Below, piece after piece: positions 20,350 to 21,140 of a stretch of DNA of 21,140 nucleotides. Origin of the DNA: Eikenella sp963548155 (GTDB taxonomy: Bacteria; Pseudomonadota; Gammaproteobacteria; Burkholderiales; Neisseriaceae); the NCBI GenBank assembly GCA_963548155.1, contig CAUUTP010000030.1:1-21140 (forward strand), in the 5' to 3' direction. The notes under the pieces were generated by a model that did not search any database, had not been told where the DNA came from, and was given only the letters and a program-made list of their open reading frames with translations. The translations under genes were made by a program, and so were the position numbers. The number at the start of each line of letters is the position of its first letter. Position 1 is the first letter of the stretch.

Positions 20350-21079
20350 ATTGTGCCAAATCCGCCTCAAACACGCCCCTTAAGGCGTTGGAGAGGCGGA
20401 TTTCTTCGGCGTGTTCCAGCATGTCGCGGGTGATGTGCGTTTCGATGACTGCGTCTGCGCCCAAGTAGGTTTGCGGCTGCTGCAACACGGCTTGGCGCAT
20501 GACGCCGTTGAGGATGTCCAAATCCAGAGACGGGGTAAGCCATTGCCCTTGGTATTTGATGAATACGTTGCTTCTGCCGCCTTCGAGCAGGAGGTCGTCT
20601 GAATTGAAAAACAGGCTGTCGAACGCGCCTTGTGTTTCGGCGGTTTGCCATGCTTGGTCGTACAGGGTGCGGCGGGTGGTTTTGAAGCGGCGCAGGTAGT
20701 CGCGGCGCGGGAGGGGTTGCGGGGCGGGGATGACGCGCTGCGGGGCGGACAGCTCGGCGGTGGCGGCATGGCTGAGGATGAGGTCGTCTGAAACGAGCTC
20801 GGCTTTCAGGCGGAAGAGGCCTTCTGGCAAGTCGGCGATGTATTGCCGGATTCGGGTTTCGCCATCGTCGGACAGGGGCAGGTTGAGGGCTTGGGCGGAG
20901 GTTTTCAGACGGCCTAAATGCAGGTCGAGCAGGCTGCATTGCCTGTTTTTCACGCGTATAGTTTCGAAGATGCCGAAGGTGGGGCGCAATTCGTTGAGGA
21001 AACGGGCTTTCCAGCCGCATTCCCGATATTCGGCGGCGTGGTCGCTGTCGATGACGATGCCGGAACCGACGCCGTACAC
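20348..21079 (-). CDS. pabC: Aminodeoxychorismate lyase domain of a PabB-PabC fusion, 5' part cut by a Correia repeat
   Basis: PLP enzyme (class IV aminotransferase fold) that turns aminodeoxychorismate into p-aminobenzoate and pyruvate in folate synthesis. The frame begins with the very end of a PabB domain (VYGVGSGIVIDSD, then AEYRECGWKARFL), followed by the lyase domain. The lyase part has FGIFETIRV (35-43), the PLP lysine K133 in RRFKTTRRTLYD (130-141), LLLEGGRSNVF (163-173) and LRGVFEADL at the end. The numbering uses a GTG at 21079, but the frame stays open to the window edge through Correia repeat sequence, so the true start is unknown. Three uptake sequences of Neisseria dialects lie inside. 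The gene may be a broken fusion or a stand-alone lyase remnant. Confidence 0.82.
   Translation of the reverse strand: MYGVGSGIVIDSDHAAEYRECGWKARFLNELRPTFGIFETIRVKNRQCSLLDLHLGRLKTSAQALNLPLSDDGETRIRQYIADLPEGLFRLKAELVSDDLILSHAATAELSAPQRVIPAPQPLPRRDYLRRFKTTRRTLYDQAWQTAETQGAFDSLFFNSDDLLLEGGRSNVFIKYQGQWLTPSLDLDILNGVMRQAVLQQPQTYLGADAVIETHITRDMLEHAEEIRLSNALRGVFEADLAQ
20592..20603 (+). repeat. Neisseria-dialect uptake sequence (AG-mucDUS)
   Basis: Exact AGGTCGTCTGAA inside the aminodeoxychorismate lyase gene; this dialect is known from the Neisseria mucosa group, not Eikenella. Confidence 0.85.
20781..20792 (+). repeat. Neisseria-dialect uptake sequence (AG-mucDUS), second copy
   Basis: Exact AGGTCGTCTGAA, same orientation as the copy at 20592, inside the same gene. 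Confidence 0.85.
20904..20915 (-). repeat. Neisseria-dialect uptake sequence (AG-DUS)
   Basis: Exact TTCAGACGGCCT, reverse complement of AGGCCGTCTGAA, in the same gene. Confidence 0.85.
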
Positions 21080-21086
21080 CCCTTGA

Positions 21087-21140
21087 TATAGTGGATTAAC
21101 TTTAAACCAGTACGGCGTTGCCTCGCCTTGCCGTACTATC
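21087..21140 (+). mobile_element. End of a Correia repeat (Neisseria miniature element), runs off the window
   Basis: Begins with the Correia terminal inverted repeat TATAGTGGATTAA, followed by CTTTAAACCAGTACGG and the characteristic CGTTGCCTCGCCTTGCCGTACTAT interior. Recognised from the Neisseria repeat family; about half of a roughly 105 bp short form is visible. It joins the pabB-pabC frame right before the conserved GVYGVGSG. Correia elements are moved non-autonomously at TA sites and can carry outward promoters. Confidence 0.85.

Overview
This window comes from a member of the Neisseriaceae, most probably Eikenella. The main evidence is a dense scatter of the 12-mer AGGCTACCTGAA (reverse TTCAGGTAGCCT), which is the Eikenella dialect of the neisserial DNA uptake sequence (DUS). 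I count about 29 exact copies by eye, many paired head-to-head as hairpins behind or in front of genes. Gene content (pilT/pilU, ccoS, greB, a PabB-PabC type gene) and the moderately high GC fit this. I see no rRNA, tRNA, CRISPR array or complete insertion sequence.

Layout. Positions 1-5.5 kb are all minus strand: the N-terminal part of transketolase, two small unknown proteins flanking thymidylate kinase, the septation protein YciB directly behind the endolytic transglycosylase MltG, and an LplT-like lysophospholipid transporter. The transporter is the last gene of a translationally coupled run (NUDIX hydrolase, 103-residue unknown protein, ccoS, lplT). Positions 6.6-9.6 kb hold a lipoprotein with LprI-like repeats and exopolyphosphatase Ppx. 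From 9.8 kb a patatin-family lipoprotein runs on the plus strand, divergent from ppx and convergent with rarD. Positions 12.6-15.3 kb hold the twitching motility ATPases pilT and pilU (minus). A DHA2 multidrug-type transporter and greB follow on the plus strand, and a small unknown gene runs back into the end of greB.

Positions 17.8-20.2 kb are the thiamine salvage unit. It has a promoter-like -10, a TPP riboswitch, an intrinsic terminator, then thiM and thiD. The riboswitch is the most striking object here. Its two conserved halves are separated by 161 nt bounded by inverted repeats of about 24 bp, placed in the loop of the P5 helix, with the normal expression platform still downstream.

Positions 20.3-21.1 kb look foreign. 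The aminodeoxychorismate lyase (PabC) part of a PabB-PabC fusion contains three DUS of other Neisseria dialects (two AGGTCGTCTGAA, one AGGCCGTCTGAA) and no Eikenella DUS. Its upstream PabB part is replaced, within the conserved GVYGVGSG motif region, by the end of a Correia repeat that continues off the window. This points to natural transformation from a Neisseria donor, or to descent of the block from one.
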